A stretch of 64,000 bases of DNA from Nocardioidaceae bacterium (GCA_025966335.1 JAICRS010000001.1:1-64000), one strand, 5' to 3'. Shown: positions 7,854-16,797, counted from the first letter of the stretch. Notes: generated by a model from the sequence alone, not told the origin. Translations and numbers: made by a program.

Positions 7854-9169
7854 TGGCGAGGTCCACTGCGCGCCAGGACGTCATCATCGGCGTGCTCGAG
7901 GACGCGTTCGCGCCGCTGATGGAGGCCGACCCGCAGGCGTTCCGGGTGAAGTTCCGGAAGATGGCCGCCGACCCGTTCGCGTTCTACCGGGGCACTGCCT
8001 GCCTGTTCTACAACGACGTCACCCGGATGCGGGACCGCTGGGCGGACGAGCAGACCAGCGCGATCTGGATCCACGGGGACCTGCACGTGCAGAACTTCGG
8101 CACCTACATGAACTCCGACGGCCGGCTGGTCTTCGACGTCAACGACTTCGACGAGGCCTACATCGGGCACTTCTCCTGGGATCTTCGACGGTTCGCGGCG
8201 AGTCTGGCGCTGATGGGCCGGCAGAAGGCGCTGCCGGAGGCGGCCGTGCGCGAGCTGATCGCCACCTACCTCGAGGCCTACCTGGCCCAGGTCGACCACT
8301 ACGTGCACTCCGAGGACGACGACGACTTCGCGCTGCGGCTGGAGAACACCACCGGTCCGGTCCTCGACGTGCTGCTCGAGGCCCGCGGCTACAGCCGGGT
8401 GGAGATGCTCGACGCGATGACCCGGCTCGAGGACCATGTCCGGGTCTTCCACGAGGACGCCACGGTCCGCCGGCTCGGCCGCGCGGAGCGGCGCACGGTG
8501 CTCAACGCCTTCGAGAGCTACCTCACCACGATCCCGGAGTCGAAGCGGTTCGACCGCGAGCTGTTCTACGAGGTGCGCGACGTCGTCGGCAAGTCCGGGT
8601 TCGGGATCGGCAGCGCCGGGCTGCCGGCCTACAACGTGCTGGTCGAGGGGTTCAACCAGTCACTGGACAACGACGTGGTGCTGTCGATGAAGCAGGCGAA
8701 CGTGCCCGCCGTCAGCCGGTTCCTGGACAGTGACGCCGTCGAGCGCTACTTCGGCCACGAGGGGCACCGCACCGTGGTCAGCCAGCGGGCACTGCAGGTG
8801 CACACCGACCCCATGCTCGGGCACACCAAGATCAACGGCGTCGGGTACGTCGTGTCGGAGATCTCTCCCTACGAGGCCGACCTCGACTGGTCGAACATCA
8901 ACGAGCCGGACGAGATGGCGCAGGTGGTGGAGCTTCTGGGCCGGGCCACCGCGAAGGTCCACTGTGCCTCCGACGAGGACAGCGAGCAGGACCTGGTCGA
9001 CTTCCAGACCGAGCACGCCATCGCCGGGGTCGTCGAGGGACGGCGCGAGGAGTTCGTTGCCGACATCGTGGACTTCGGGATCGACTACGGTGCCCGCGCG
9101 CGCAAGGACCACAGCCTGTTCGTCGACGCGTTCAGGGAGAGCCGGATCGGCGGAGTCTCCTCCACCTGA
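7853..9169 (+). CDS. DUF2252 kinase-like protein
   Basis: 438 residues. IWIHGDLHVQNFGTY near residues 72-86 and FDVNDFDEAYIG near 98-109 resemble the catalytic and metal-binding loops of aminoglycoside phosphotransferase/protein-kinase folds (HGDLHxxN and DFD). DUF2252 proteins have no firmly established substrate, so phosphotransfer is an inference. The start overlaps the aldo/keto reductase stop by one base, making it the third gene of a coupled operon. No signal peptide or membrane segment is seen. Confidence 0.82.
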   Translation: MARSTARQDVIIGVLEDAFAPLMEADPQAFRVKFRKMAADPFAFYRGTACLFYNDVTRMRDRWADEQTSAIWIHGDLHVQNFGTYMNSDGRLVFDVNDFDEAYIGHFSWDLRRFAASLALMGRQKALPEAAVRELIATYLEAYLAQVDHYVHSEDDDDFALRLENTTGPVLDVLLEARGYSRVEMLDAMTRLEDHVRVFHEDATVRRLGRAERRTVLNAFESYLTTIPESKRFDRELFYEVRDVVGKSGFGIGSAGLPAYNVLVEGFNQSLDNDVVLSMKQANVPAVSRFLDSDAVERYFGHEGHRTVVSQRALQVHTDPMLGHTKINGVGYVVSEISPYEADLDWSNINEPDEMAQVVELLGRATAKVHCASDEDSEQDLVDFQTEHAIAGVVEGRREEFVADIVDFGIDYGARARKDHSLFVDAFRESRIGGVSST

Positions 9170-9182
9170 CGGTTCGCCCGGC

Positions 9183-10370
9183 TCAGGCCGTCCGGTTGGC
9201 ACCCGCGCTCGGTTCCGCGGACAGGAAACCGGGGGAGGGCCAGCCCCGCCGGTCGAACTCCGCGCCGATCGCGGCGCGGACCGCTTCGCCCTGCGCGCGC
9301 GGGACGAGCGCGATCGCGGAACCACCGAACCCGCCGCCCGTCATCCGGGCGCCGAGGGCACCGTGCTCGACAGCGGTGTCCACGACCGCGTCCAGCTCCG
9401 GCGTGGAGATCTCGAAGTCGTCGCGCATCGAGGCGTGCGAGGCGCAGAACGTGCGGCCCAGTCCGGCAAAGTCCGCGTCCCCGATCTGGTCGACGGACTC
9501 ACGCACCCTCCCCATCTCCGAGAACACGTGCCGGGCCCGGCGGCGTACCCGCTCGTCGGGCAACGCCGACAGGGCTGCGTCGGCGTCGTCGACCTCACGC
9601 AGCGACGCGACACCGAGCGAGTCCGCGGCGCTCTCGCAGTCCCGGCGACGCGACTCGTAGCCGCCGTCGCTCAGCGTGTGCGAGGACCGGGTGTCGACGA
9701 CGAGCAGCTCGAGCTCCGCCGCGCTCGGGTCCCACGGAACCTGCCGGGTGCTCCCGTCGCGGCAGTCGAGGAGAAGCGCGTGCTGGGGTTGCGCGAACAG
9801 GGACACAGTCTGGTCCATCCCGCCGGTGGGTGCGCCGGCGACCTCGGTCTCGGCGCGCATGCACGCGGTGACCAGGGCGCGGCGCACCTCGTCGTCGGCG
9901 TCCGTGCCGGCGACCGCACACAGACCGAGCGCGACCGAGCACTCCAAGGCCGCCGAGCTCGACAGACCCGAACCGACCGGCACCCTGCTGTCGACCATGA
10001 TGTCGAGACCGGGCAGGTCCCAGCCGAGCTGCCGCAGCGCCCACACCACCCCGGCGACGTAGGCCGCCCAGCCGTCCACGTCGCCCGGGCCGAGGGCCTC
10101 GAGCTGGCCGGACCAGGGCTGGTCCTGCTGCAGGCTGGTCACCCGCACCTCATCGTCGTCGCGGGCGGCCAGGGCGGCGTACGTCGCGTGCGGCAAGGCG
10201 ATCGGCAGGCACAACCCGTCGTTGTAGTCGAGGTGCTCCCCGATCAGGTTGACCCGGCCCGGTGCCCGGAAGACGCCGAGCGACGGTACGCCGTACTCGC
10301 GGGCGAACCTCTCGCTGAGGGCGTCGGCGATCGCGGCCGGCCGGCCCGGCGAAACTTGGTCGAGGGACAT
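9183..10370 (-). CDS. galK: Galactokinase
   Basis: A 395-residue GHMP kinase that phosphorylates alpha-D-galactose at O1 in the Leloir pathway. It has the galactokinase signature FRAPGRVNLIGEHLDYNDG near residue 33, the ATP loop VPVGSGLSSSAALE and the third GHMP motif GARMTGGGFGGSAIAL near the C-terminus. The start is set at the ATG at 10370, since residues upstream of it show no family similarity. No galT or galE is adjacent. An alpha-galactosidase locus lies 28 kb away, so galactose release and phosphorylation could connect across the genome. It is divergent from the ankyrin gene with 52 nt between starts. Confidence 0.92.
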   Translation of the reverse strand: MSLDQVSPGRPAAIADALSERFAREYGVPSLGVFRAPGRVNLIGEHLDYNDGLCLPIALPHATYAALAARDDDEVRVTSLQQDQPWSGQLEALGPGDVDGWAAYVAGVVWALRQLGWDLPGLDIMVDSRVPVGSGLSSSAALECSVALGLCAVAGTDADDEVRRALVTACMRAETEVAGAPTGGMDQTVSLFAQPQHALLLDCRDGSTRQVPWDPSAAELELLVVDTRSSHTLSDGGYESRRRDCESAADSLGVASLREVDDADAALSALPDERVRRRARHVFSEMGRVRESVDQIGDADFAGLGRTFCASHASMRDDFEISTPELDAVVDTAVEHGALGARMTGGGFGGSAIALVPRAQGEAVRAAIGAEFDRRGWPSPGFLSAEPSAGANRTA

Positions 10371-10422
10371 GCCCGCCAGCCTACGGGCGGCCGTCGGGCA
10401 GGCGGCTGACAGAATCGCCGGC

Positions 10423-10806
10423 ATGGCCGATGAAACCGATGGTCCCGACGAGCGGCTCGTCGAGCTGGCGCACCAGATGTTCGACCTCGCGCGGGCCGGC
10501 GAACGGGACCAGCTCGCGGCGTACGTGGACGCCGGGGTGCCGGTCGACCTCACCGACGCCGACGGGAACACGCTGCTGATGCTGGCCGCCTACCACGGCC
10601 ACGCCGACACGGTGCGGATGCTGGCCGAGCACGCCGCCGACGTGAACCGGGCGAACGACCGGGGACAGACCCCGCTCGCCGGCGCCGTGTTCAAGGACGA
10701 GCCCGACGTGGTCTCGGTGCTTCTCGGAGCGGGGGCGGACCCGGATGCCGGTACGCCGACGGCGCGGGAGACCGCGACGATGTTCGGCAGGGACGACCTG
10801 TTCTGA
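10423..10806 (+). CDS. Small ankyrin-repeat protein
   Basis: 127 residues. After a ~40-residue helical start, about three ankyrin units follow: a degenerate one, then DADGNTLLMLAAYHGHADT and NDRGQTPLAGAVFKDEPDV, ending VLLGAGADPDAGTPT. Ankyrin repeats mediate protein binding; bacterial stand-alone versions are common and mostly uncharacterised. There is no signal peptide. The start is the ATG at 10423, because the frame upstream is antisense to galK. A GC-rich hairpin follows. Confidence 0.85.
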   Translation: MADETDGPDERLVELAHQMFDLARAGERDQLAAYVDAGVPVDLTDADGNTLLMLAAYHGHADTVRMLAEHAADVNRANDRGQTPLAGAVFKDEPDVVSVLLGAGADPDAGTPTARETATMFGRDDLF

Positions 10807-10821
10807 CCGCCGGAGGCACAG

Positions 10822-10846
10822 CGGCCGGGATCGTGGACCCCGGCCG
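10822..10846 (+). terminator. GC-rich hairpin after the ankyrin gene
   Basis: CGGCCGGG (10822-10829) pairs perfectly with CCCGGCCG (10839-10846) around a 9-nt loop, 16 nt after the stop. There is no T-run, as is common in high-GC genomes. Confidence 0.45.
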
Positions 10847-10935
10847 GCTGCGCTTGCGCCAACCCCCCGGCAGCCCTTGAAGCCTTGCTGCCCGACGAGA
10901 CGACGACAAGACCCGTTCTGACTAGTCCTGGCATT

Positions 10936-10988
10936 CCCAGGGGTGGCGCGAACAACCCTGGGGTCGCACCCTGCGAACCCTGTAAACT
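10936..10988 (+). promoter_or_regulatory. Inverted repeat and leaderless promoter of guaB1
   Basis: CCCAGGG (10936-10942) and CCCTGGG (10956-10962) form an inverted repeat upstream of a -10-like TAAACT (10983-10988). The GTG start is 9 nt further on with no Shine-Dalgarno sequence, so the transcript is probably leaderless. The repeat is in a position to bind a regulator, but none is known. Confidence 0.4.
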
Positions 10989-10997
10989 CTTGGTCTC

Positions 10998-12434
10998 GTG
11001 CGCTTCCTCAACGAGACCCCTCCCTCCCACGACTTGACGTACGACGACGTCTTCATGGTCCCGCGACACTCCGATGTCGCCTCCCGCTACGACGTTGACC
11101 TGTCCACCAGCGACGGCACCGGCACCACGATCCCGCTGGTCGTCTCGAACATGACCGCGATCTCCGGCCGACGGATGGCCGAGACGGTGGCCCGTCGCGG
11201 TGGGATCTCGGTGATCCCGCAGGACATCCCGCTGCCGGTGGTCGAGGACGTGGTGTCCTGGGTGAAGTCGCGGCACCTCGTGTTCGACACCGCGATCACG
11301 CTCGACCCGCACCAGACCGTGGGTGCCGCGCTCGCGCTGCTGCCCAAGCGCGCGCACGGCGCCGCGATCGTCGTAGAGGACGGCCGGCCGGTCGGCGTGG
11401 TCACCGAGGACGACTGCCTCGGCGTGGACCGGTTCAGCCAGGTGCACCAGGTGATGAGCACCCACCTGGTGACGCTTCCGGCGACGGTCGAGCCGCGCGC
11501 CGCGTTCGACGCACTCGATGAGGCGCGGCGCCGATTGGCTCCGGTGGTCGACGAGTCCGGTCGGCTGGTCGGGGTGCTCACCCGGACCGCAGCCCTCCGC
11601 TCGACGCTCTACACCCCCGCGGTCGATGACCGGAACCGGTTGCGGATCGCGGCCGCGGTCGGGGTGAACGGTGACGTCGCCGCGAAGGCGAAGGCGCTGC
11701 TGGAGACCGATGTGGACTGCCTCGTGGTCGACACCGCCCACGGACACCAGGGCCGCATGCTGGACGCGCTCGCGGCGGTCCGTTCGCGGGACCCCTCGGT
11801 CCCGGTCGCGGCCGGCAACGTGGTCTCGGCCGACGGCGTCCGCGACCTCGTGGAGGCCGGCGCCGACATCATCAAGGTCGGCGTGGGGCCGGGCGCGATG
11901 TGCACCACCCGGATGATGACCGGGGTCGGCCGCCCGCAGCTGTCCGCGGTGCTCGAGTGCGCCACGGCCGCCCGCGAGCTCGGCAAGCACGTGTGGGCGG
12001 ACGGGGGAGTGCGCCACCCGCGCGATGTCGCTCTCGCCCTGGCGGCGGGCGCCTCTGCGGTGATGATCGGCTCGTGGTTCGCCGGCACCTACGAGTCACC
12101 CGGTGACCTGCACGTCGACGCCAACGGCCGCGCCTACAAGGAGAGCTTCGGGATGGCGTCGGCGCGTGCGGTCGCCAACCGGACCAGCACCGAGACCGCG
12201 TTCGACCGGGCCCGCAAGGGACTCTACGAGGAGGGCATCTCCTCGAGCCGGATGTACCTCGACCCGGACCGACCGGGGGTCGAGGACCTCATCGACCAGA
12301 TCTGTGCCGGCGTGCGCTCCTCCTGCACCTACGCGGGTGCCCGTTCGCTCGAGGAGCTGCGTGAGCGGGCGGTGATCGGTGTGCAGTCGGCGGCCGGGTT
12401 CCACGAGGGAAGACCGCTGCCCGCCGGCTGGTGA
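10998..12434 (+). CDS. guaB1: GuaB1-type IMP dehydrogenase/GMP reductase family protein
   Basis: 478 residues in the IMPDH/GMPR TIM-barrel family. The start region LTYDDVFMVPRHSDV is typical. A CBS-domain pair occupies roughly residues 95-205, and the active-site loop is VGVGPGAMCTTRMMTG with catalytic Cys302. Actinobacterial GuaB1 proteins are annotated as IMPDH-related, and some have been shown to reduce GMP to IMP, so I favour GMP reductase activity regulated through the CBS pair. The GTG start follows a -10-like box by 9 nt, implying leaderless translation. A strong hairpin follows the stop. Confidence 0.87.
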   Translation: MRFLNETPPSHDLTYDDVFMVPRHSDVASRYDVDLSTSDGTGTTIPLVVSNMTAISGRRMAETVARRGGISVIPQDIPLPVVEDVVSWVKSRHLVFDTAITLDPHQTVGAALALLPKRAHGAAIVVEDGRPVGVVTEDDCLGVDRFSQVHQVMSTHLVTLPATVEPRAAFDALDEARRRLAPVVDESGRLVGVLTRTAALRSTLYTPAVDDRNRLRIAAAVGVNGDVAAKAKALLETDVDCLVVDTAHGHQGRMLDALAAVRSRDPSVPVAAGNVVSADGVRDLVEAGADIIKVGVGPGAMCTTRMMTGVGRPQLSAVLECATAARELGKHVWADGGVRHPRDVALALAAGASAVMIGSWFAGTYESPGDLHVDANGRAYKESFGMASARAVANRTSTETAFDRARKGLYEEGISSSRMYLDPDRPGVEDLIDQICAGVRSSCTYAGARSLEELRERAVIGVQSAAGFHEGRPLPAGW

Positions 12435-12446
12435 ACCCGTGGACAG

Positions 12447-12478
12447 AGACAGACCCCGCCCGGAGGCGGGGCCTGTCT
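12447..12478. terminator. Bidirectional terminator between guaB1 and the BCCT gene
   Basis: A 14-bp stem (12447-12460 with 12465-12478, one mismatch) is capped by a CGGA tetraloop. It lies between convergent stop codons at 12434 and 12494 and could end transcription from both sides. It lacks a T-run. Confidence 0.7.
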
Positions 12479-12493
12479 GCCTTGGTCGAGCGG

Positions 12494-14266
12494 TCAGCGC
12501 GCGATGTCCGCGGGCTTGCTCGGGTGGTCGTCGCCACCGGTCAGCACCGACTCGTCCGAGGGCTGCACGGCCAGCGCGAAGTCGTCACCGTGCCGGGTGA
12601 CACCGGTGACCACGGCCTGCTCCACCGCGTCGCGCGCGTAGCGCCTGCGCACGATCATCGGGTCCTGGCGCAGGTCCTTGACCAGCGCCACCGCGAGGCC
12701 GATCATCACGATCGCGAACGGCAGTGCGGCCACGATCGTGATGTTCTGCAGGCCGGACAGGGCGGAGTCCCCACCGACCAGCAGCATCACCGCGGCGACA
12801 CCACCGGTGGCGCAGCCCCAGAAGATCACGGTGGGCCGGCTCGGCTCCAGTGAACCGCGCTCGGAGAGGGACCCCATCACGATCGAGGCGGCGTCGGCGC
12901 CGGAGACGAAGAAGATCGCGACCAGCACCATCACCAGGACGCTGGTGACCGTGGCGATCGGGAGCTCACCGAGCATGTTGAACAGCTGGGCCTCGACGGA
13001 ACCTGCTCCGGCCAGGTCGGCGCCGTTCTGCTGGAGGTTGATCGCGGCACCTCCGAAGATCGCGAACCAGACCAGGCTGACCAGGCTCGGCACGAGCAGC
13101 ACGCCGGTGACGAACTGGCGGATGGTCCGCCCCCGCGAGATCCGGGCGATGAACATGCCGACGAACGGAGTCCACGACAGCCACCAGGCCCAGTAGAAGA
13201 CCGTCCACCCGGACAGCCACTCCGCCATCGCGTCGCCGCCGGAGGCCTCGGTCCGTGCCGACATCATCGCCAGGTCCTGGAAGTAGCTGCCGACCGACGT
13301 CGGGATGAGGTCGAGGATGAACACGGTCGGGCCGGCCACGAACACGAACACGGCGAGCGACAGCGCGAGCACCATGTTGATGTTGGACAGCCACTGGATG
13401 CCCTTGGCGACGCCGGACACGGCGGAGAAGATGAACGCGATGGTGAGGACGACGATCACGCCGACGAGGATGCCGTTGCCGATCGTGCCGATGCCGGAGA
13501 CGATCTCCAGCCCGCTGCCGATCTGCAGCGCACCCAGGCCCAGCGACGCCGCGGAGCCGAACAGGGTGGCGAAGATCGCCAGGATGTCGATCACCCGGCC
13601 GGCCGCGCCGCTGGCGCGCTTCTCGCCGATCAGCGGCGCGAACGCGGAGCTGATCAGCTGGGAGCGGCCCTTGCGGAACACGCCGTAGGCGATCGCGATG
13701 CCGACCACCGCGTAGATCGCCCACGGGTGAAGCGTCCAGTGGAACAGCGTGGTGGCCATCGCGTTCTGCACGGCCTGGGGGTCGCCCACCTCACCGGTGC
13801 CGGGAGGCGGAGCCATGAAGTGGGACAGCGGCTCGGTGACTCCGTAGAACATCAGGCCGATGCCCATCCCGGCGCTGAACATCATCGCGATCCACGACAC
13901 GGTCCGGAACTCGGGTTCCTCGTCGTCGTTGCCGAGCGGGATGTTGCCGAACCGTCCGGCGGCCAGCCAGATCACGAAGACGACGAAGCCGGAGGCGGCG
14001 AGCACGAACAGCCAGCCCATGTTGTGCACGGTCCAGTCCAGGGCCGTGCCGGATGCGGAGCCGAGGCTCGGCGTGTTGAGAAAGCCCCAAAGCAGGAAGC
14101 CGACCGCGATGGCGGCGGTGACACCGAAGACGACCTTGTCCAGCTTCTGGGAGGTGCGGTCGTGGGTGTCGTCGACCGGACTCTCCAGCGCGGGGTGCGC
14201 CGGCTCGTTGCCTGGGTCTTGAGGGTTGTTCCGGGGGTTTTGTTCTGTGCTTACTTGGGTAGCCAC
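12494..14266 (-). CDS. BCCT-family transporter (betaine/choline/carnitine)
   Basis: 590 residues with about 12 transmembrane helices. The family signatures are GMGIGLMFYGVTEPLSHF in TM3 and the Trp-rich stretch FYWAWWLSWTPFVGMFIARISRG in TM8. The GMGIG motif is typical of Na+-coupled betaine carriers such as BetP, so osmoprotectant uptake is likely. The N-terminal ~45 and C-terminal ~60 residues are soluble; in BetP such tails sense osmotic stress. The start is a GTG at 14266. It has its own 150-nt upstream region. Confidence 0.9.
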   Translation of the reverse strand: MATQVSTEQNPRNNPQDPGNEPAHPALESPVDDTHDRTSQKLDKVVFGVTAAIAVGFLLWGFLNTPSLGSASGTALDWTVHNMGWLFVLAASGFVVFVIWLAAGRFGNIPLGNDDEEPEFRTVSWIAMMFSAGMGIGLMFYGVTEPLSHFMAPPPGTGEVGDPQAVQNAMATTLFHWTLHPWAIYAVVGIAIAYGVFRKGRSQLISSAFAPLIGEKRASGAAGRVIDILAIFATLFGSAASLGLGALQIGSGLEIVSGIGTIGNGILVGVIVVLTIAFIFSAVSGVAKGIQWLSNINMVLALSLAVFVFVAGPTVFILDLIPTSVGSYFQDLAMMSARTEASGGDAMAEWLSGWTVFYWAWWLSWTPFVGMFIARISRGRTIRQFVTGVLLVPSLVSLVWFAIFGGAAINLQQNGADLAGAGSVEAQLFNMLGELPIATVTSVLVMVLVAIFFVSGADAASIVMGSLSERGSLEPSRPTVIFWGCATGGVAAVMLLVGGDSALSGLQNITIVAALPFAIVMIGLAVALVKDLRQDPMIVRRRYARDAVEQAVVTGVTRHGDDFALAVQPSDESVLTGGDDHPSKPADIAR

Positions 14267-14417
14267 GAGATCCGGCGCTGCGGCACAGCGCCCCTCCGAT
14301 CAACGATTGGGGACATGAACAGCCTGACGAATCTGTCTGATCTGGTTGCGTGATGCAAGTTGGGACTCCCGGGTGTGCGCCGGGTCACCCAGAGGTGTTA
14401 CCCACGGCTGGTGTGTC

Positions 14418-15317
14418 CTACACCACAGGAACTGTGGTGATGGAAACCAGCGAGTGCGCATCCGCGCCGTTCGGCCGGGCCGACCGGCAGGTCAGCTGTT
14501 CCCAGCTCTCCGGGTCGCTGCACACCTCCACCTGCCAGCTCCGCTCACCGTCGGTGAACACGGCCATGGTGGTCGTCCCCGAACGCACGCGCGAGACCAG
14601 GGTCAGTGCGTCGGTGCGCAGCTGCCCGATCTCCTCCCGCAGGAAGATCTCGGCGGCCTGGACGGGGAACGGGTAGCCGCACCGGCCCCGCAGATGCGCC
14701 AGGTCCAGGGTGCCAGCCAGGTGGCCCTTGGCCAAGGGAACCGCGGTCTCCGGCTCGACCCGGCCGTAGTACAACCCGTCGGGGAGCACCAGCAGGTTCC
14801 CTGCGAACCGGTCACCGCCGATGTGCGAGACCTCCCAGGTCTGCTCGGGCAGATGCGCATGCAGCGCGGCGGCCACCGGCCGGCCTCGTTCGGCGCAGCA
14901 CACGTCGTGCCGGCCGTGGGTACAGACCAGGAACAGCGGTGAGTCGTGCGCCGTCAGGCCGGGGGACCGGCCCCGGCCGAGCTGGTCGAGGTCGAGGTCC
15001 AACAGGGAGGCCGGGTCGTCGACCGTGCAGGTCTCCAGCCAGGGCTCGTGCACGGCGGCGAAGGCCGCGAACACCGTCAGCTCGCCCGGACTTGAACGTC
15101 CGTGCCGCCGGATCATCAGCACCCGGACGCCGGCGCGCCGGGCGCGGGCGGCGAGCTCGGTCTTGACCTCAACAGGTAGCCGGTTGTCGCTGACGGCGTC
15201 GATCCCCCAGGGACCGGGGTCCTCGACGAGCAGGAACGACCGGACCGTCGACGCGGTGCCGGCCTGCGACTCGCCGCGTGCCTCGCTGGCCGTCGAGCAG
15301 CGGAAGGAAGGACTCAA
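14418..15317 (-). CDS. Sucrase/ferredoxin-like family protein (thioredoxin-like, Fe-S)
   Basis: 299 residues in the family named after fungal sucrase-ferredoxin/Apd1 proteins. The N-terminal FRCS is followed by LLVEDPGPWG, then FLVCTHGRHDVCCAERG with clustered Cys, and HIGGDRFAGNLLVLP with a conserved His. By family knowledge these Cys and His residues ligate a [2Fe-2S] cluster in a thioredoxin-like fold, and redox function is likely. The start is a TTG overlapping the JmjC gene stop (TTGA), so the two are coupled. It is the last gene of the repeat-peptide operon. Confidence 0.83.
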   Translation of the reverse strand: MSPSFRCSTASEARGESQAGTASTVRSFLLVEDPGPWGIDAVSDNRLPVEVKTELAARARRAGVRVLMIRRHGRSSPGELTVFAAFAAVHEPWLETCTVDDPASLLDLDLDQLGRGRSPGLTAHDSPLFLVCTHGRHDVCCAERGRPVAAALHAHLPEQTWEVSHIGGDRFAGNLLVLPDGLYYGRVEPETAVPLAKGHLAGTLDLAHLRGRCGYPFPVQAAEIFLREEIGQLRTDALTLVSRVRSGTTTMAVFTDGERSWQVEVCSDPESWEQLTCRSARPNGADAHSLVSITTVPVV

Positions 15318-16474
15318 CCGACGACCCGTAGCAGCCCTTCGCGGACCAGGCGCCTGCTGAGCACGAGCCGGCTCTCGGGGTCGAGCCAGTCCGCCAGGTC
15401 CGCGGGGCGGAACGTGGCGCTGTCACGGATCCATCGAATCGGCGCGGCCAGGTAGAGCGGGATCCGCAGCTCCCGGTCGCCGAGGAGCACGCGGAGGCGT
15501 CCGTCGTGCTCGGACACGACGCAGGCGGTGCCGGCCCGCCGCTCCAGGACGGTGCTGTCGTCCAGGGCGGTCATCGCCAACCGGTCCTCGAGGCCGCCAC
15601 GCAGGACCGGGTTCCGGCTGCTGAGGAACCGGGCGGCCTGCTGGTCGGTGAGCGTCTCCGGGTCCTGCTCCATCACCTGCTCGGCCAGCGAGTGCAGGTG
15701 GGCACCCAGCTCATCCACCATCCGTGACGGGTCGTCCAGATAGCCGGCGGGGAGGCGTCCGTCGTACCGCTCGTCCGTCAGCAGCTGGGTCGTGACCCGG
15801 CCGAGCAGATCCCGCCAGGTCAGCTGGTTGATGCCGATCGTCACGTGCAGGGACGCGGTGTCCTGCGTGCGCGCGGCGTGCGGGGTGCCGGTCGGGAGGT
15901 ACATGCTGACTCCCGGCTCGAGCAGGATGTCGCGCGCGCCGCTGTCGTCGTGCACCTCCCATTGCTTGGACCCGTGGGTCTGGAAGACGAACACGTCGTG
16001 GGTGTCGCTGTGCAACGCGAACCCCTGTGAGCCGGGCGGGGTCAGGTAGGCGTTGGCCTGGCACGGGTGACCGAGGGCGAGCTCGAGGTCACGGACCAGG
16101 TCGGACAGCGGCGGCCAGTAGCGGTGCAGCCCCTGCAGGACCACGGTGGCGCCGTCGTCGAACAGGTCGAGCACCTTGCGTCCGTCCACGAGCCCGGTGA
16201 GCGGCTGGCCGGCCAGCGAGGCGGATCGGATGAACCGCGAGGTCGGCAGCACCGTCCCGTCCTTCGCGATCCGTAGGGCGGGCGCGCGCAGCGCGGTGCT
16301 GGTCAGCAGCAGGTCGACATCGCCCAACGAGAGCAGGGAGGTGAGCCGATCAGGATCCGTGTGGTGGACATGGATGTGGCGCGCCCAGACCTTCGCGACG
16401 AAGCTCTGGGCGTCACCACTGAGCAGGGCAAGCGCGTCCAAGACGTCGGGCTCAGGCGTCCGTCCCGTCGGCAT
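15314..16474 (-). CDS. JmjC/cupin 2-oxoglutarate oxygenase (ribosomal-oxygenase-like)
   Basis: 386 residues from the ATG at 16474, similar in size to E. coli YcfD/RoxA. The Fe(II) facial triad is visible as His155-x-Asp157 (in LHSDTHDVFVFQTHG) and His199 (TGTPHAART). The 2-oxoglutarate-binding Lys may be in GSKQWEV. C-terminal dimerisation and winged-helix segments follow. YcfD hydroxylates an Arg of ribosomal protein L16; this protein could do that or act on the product of the gene just upstream, whose 3' end it overlaps by 23 nt. The ribosome-binding site is weak, fitting translational coupling. A TTG 11 codons further in is an alternative start. Confidence 0.8.
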   Translation of the reverse strand: MPTGRTPEPDVLDALALLSGDAQSFVAKVWARHIHVHHTDPDRLTSLLSLGDVDLLLTSTALRAPALRIAKDGTVLPTSRFIRSASLAGQPLTGLVDGRKVLDLFDDGATVVLQGLHRYWPPLSDLVRDLELALGHPCQANAYLTPPGSQGFALHSDTHDVFVFQTHGSKQWEVHDDSGARDILLEPGVSMYLPTGTPHAARTQDTASLHVTIGINQLTWRDLLGRVTTQLLTDERYDGRLPAGYLDDPSRMVDELGAHLHSLAEQVMEQDPETLTDQQAARFLSSRNPVLRGGLEDRLAMTALDDSTVLERRAGTACVVSEHDGRLRVLLGDRELRIPLYLAAPIRWIRDSATFRPADLADWLDPESRLVLSRRLVREGLLRVVG

Positions 16475-16697
16475 CGGTCGAGTCGCCGTCGGTGCTGTCG
16501 GTGGAGTCGCCGTCGGTCGCGTCCGCGTCCGTGCCGTCCGCGTCGGTCGAATCCCCGTCGGTGCTGTCGGTGGAGTCGCCGTCGGTCGCGTCCGCGTCGG
16601 TGGCGTCCGCGTCGGAACCGGGGGCCTCAATCGGGGCGCCCTCCCCGCTGGTCTGCATGTCCTCGTCGCGCAGCGGCTCGTCGGGAGTGGTCGTCAT
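16452..16697 (-). CDS. Small acidic Asp/Thr repeat protein, possible modified peptide
   Basis: 81 residues starting at an ATG 6 nt after a strong AAGGAGG. After a distinct N-terminus (MTTTPDEPLRDEDMQTSGEG) the chain becomes almost entirely Asp, Thr, Ala, Ser and Gly. It ends in two perfect 23-residue repeats (about residues 35-57 and 58-80), each built of TDGDSTD and TDADGTD steps. It contains no Cys, Lys, Trp or Tyr. I recognise no family. The stop lies inside the JmjC oxygenase gene, which suggests functional linkage: a substrate peptide, a metal-binding acidic tail or a disordered linker are all possible. The two DNA repeats differ only at synonymous positions, which supports real coding. 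Confidence 0.72.
   Translation of the reverse strand: MTTTPDEPLRDEDMQTSGEGAPIEAPGSDADATDADATDGDSTDSTDGDSTDADGTDADATDGDSTDSTDGDSTDADGTDA
16458..16595 (-). repeat. Tandem 69-bp coding repeat
   Basis: Two adjacent 69-bp units (16458-16526 and 16527-16595) match at 64 of 69 positions. All five differences are silent in the acidic-protein frame. Shorter internal GTCGGT/GTCGCC steps make the locus prone to slippage. Confidence 0.85.
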
Positions 16698-16797
16698 TGC
16701 TCCTCCTTCGGGTGGCGGCGCGGGTACGCCGGGCCTGTCCCGCAACTTACCCGAGCGGTCAGGGCCTCAAACAGAGGTGCCGCGTAGGCTGCCGCGC

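Noticed and set aside
16458..16595. Possible CRISPR or minisatellite
   Set aside because: There are only two adjacent units with no spacers, and the differences are silent in an ORF with a good ribosome-binding site, so it is a coding repeat.
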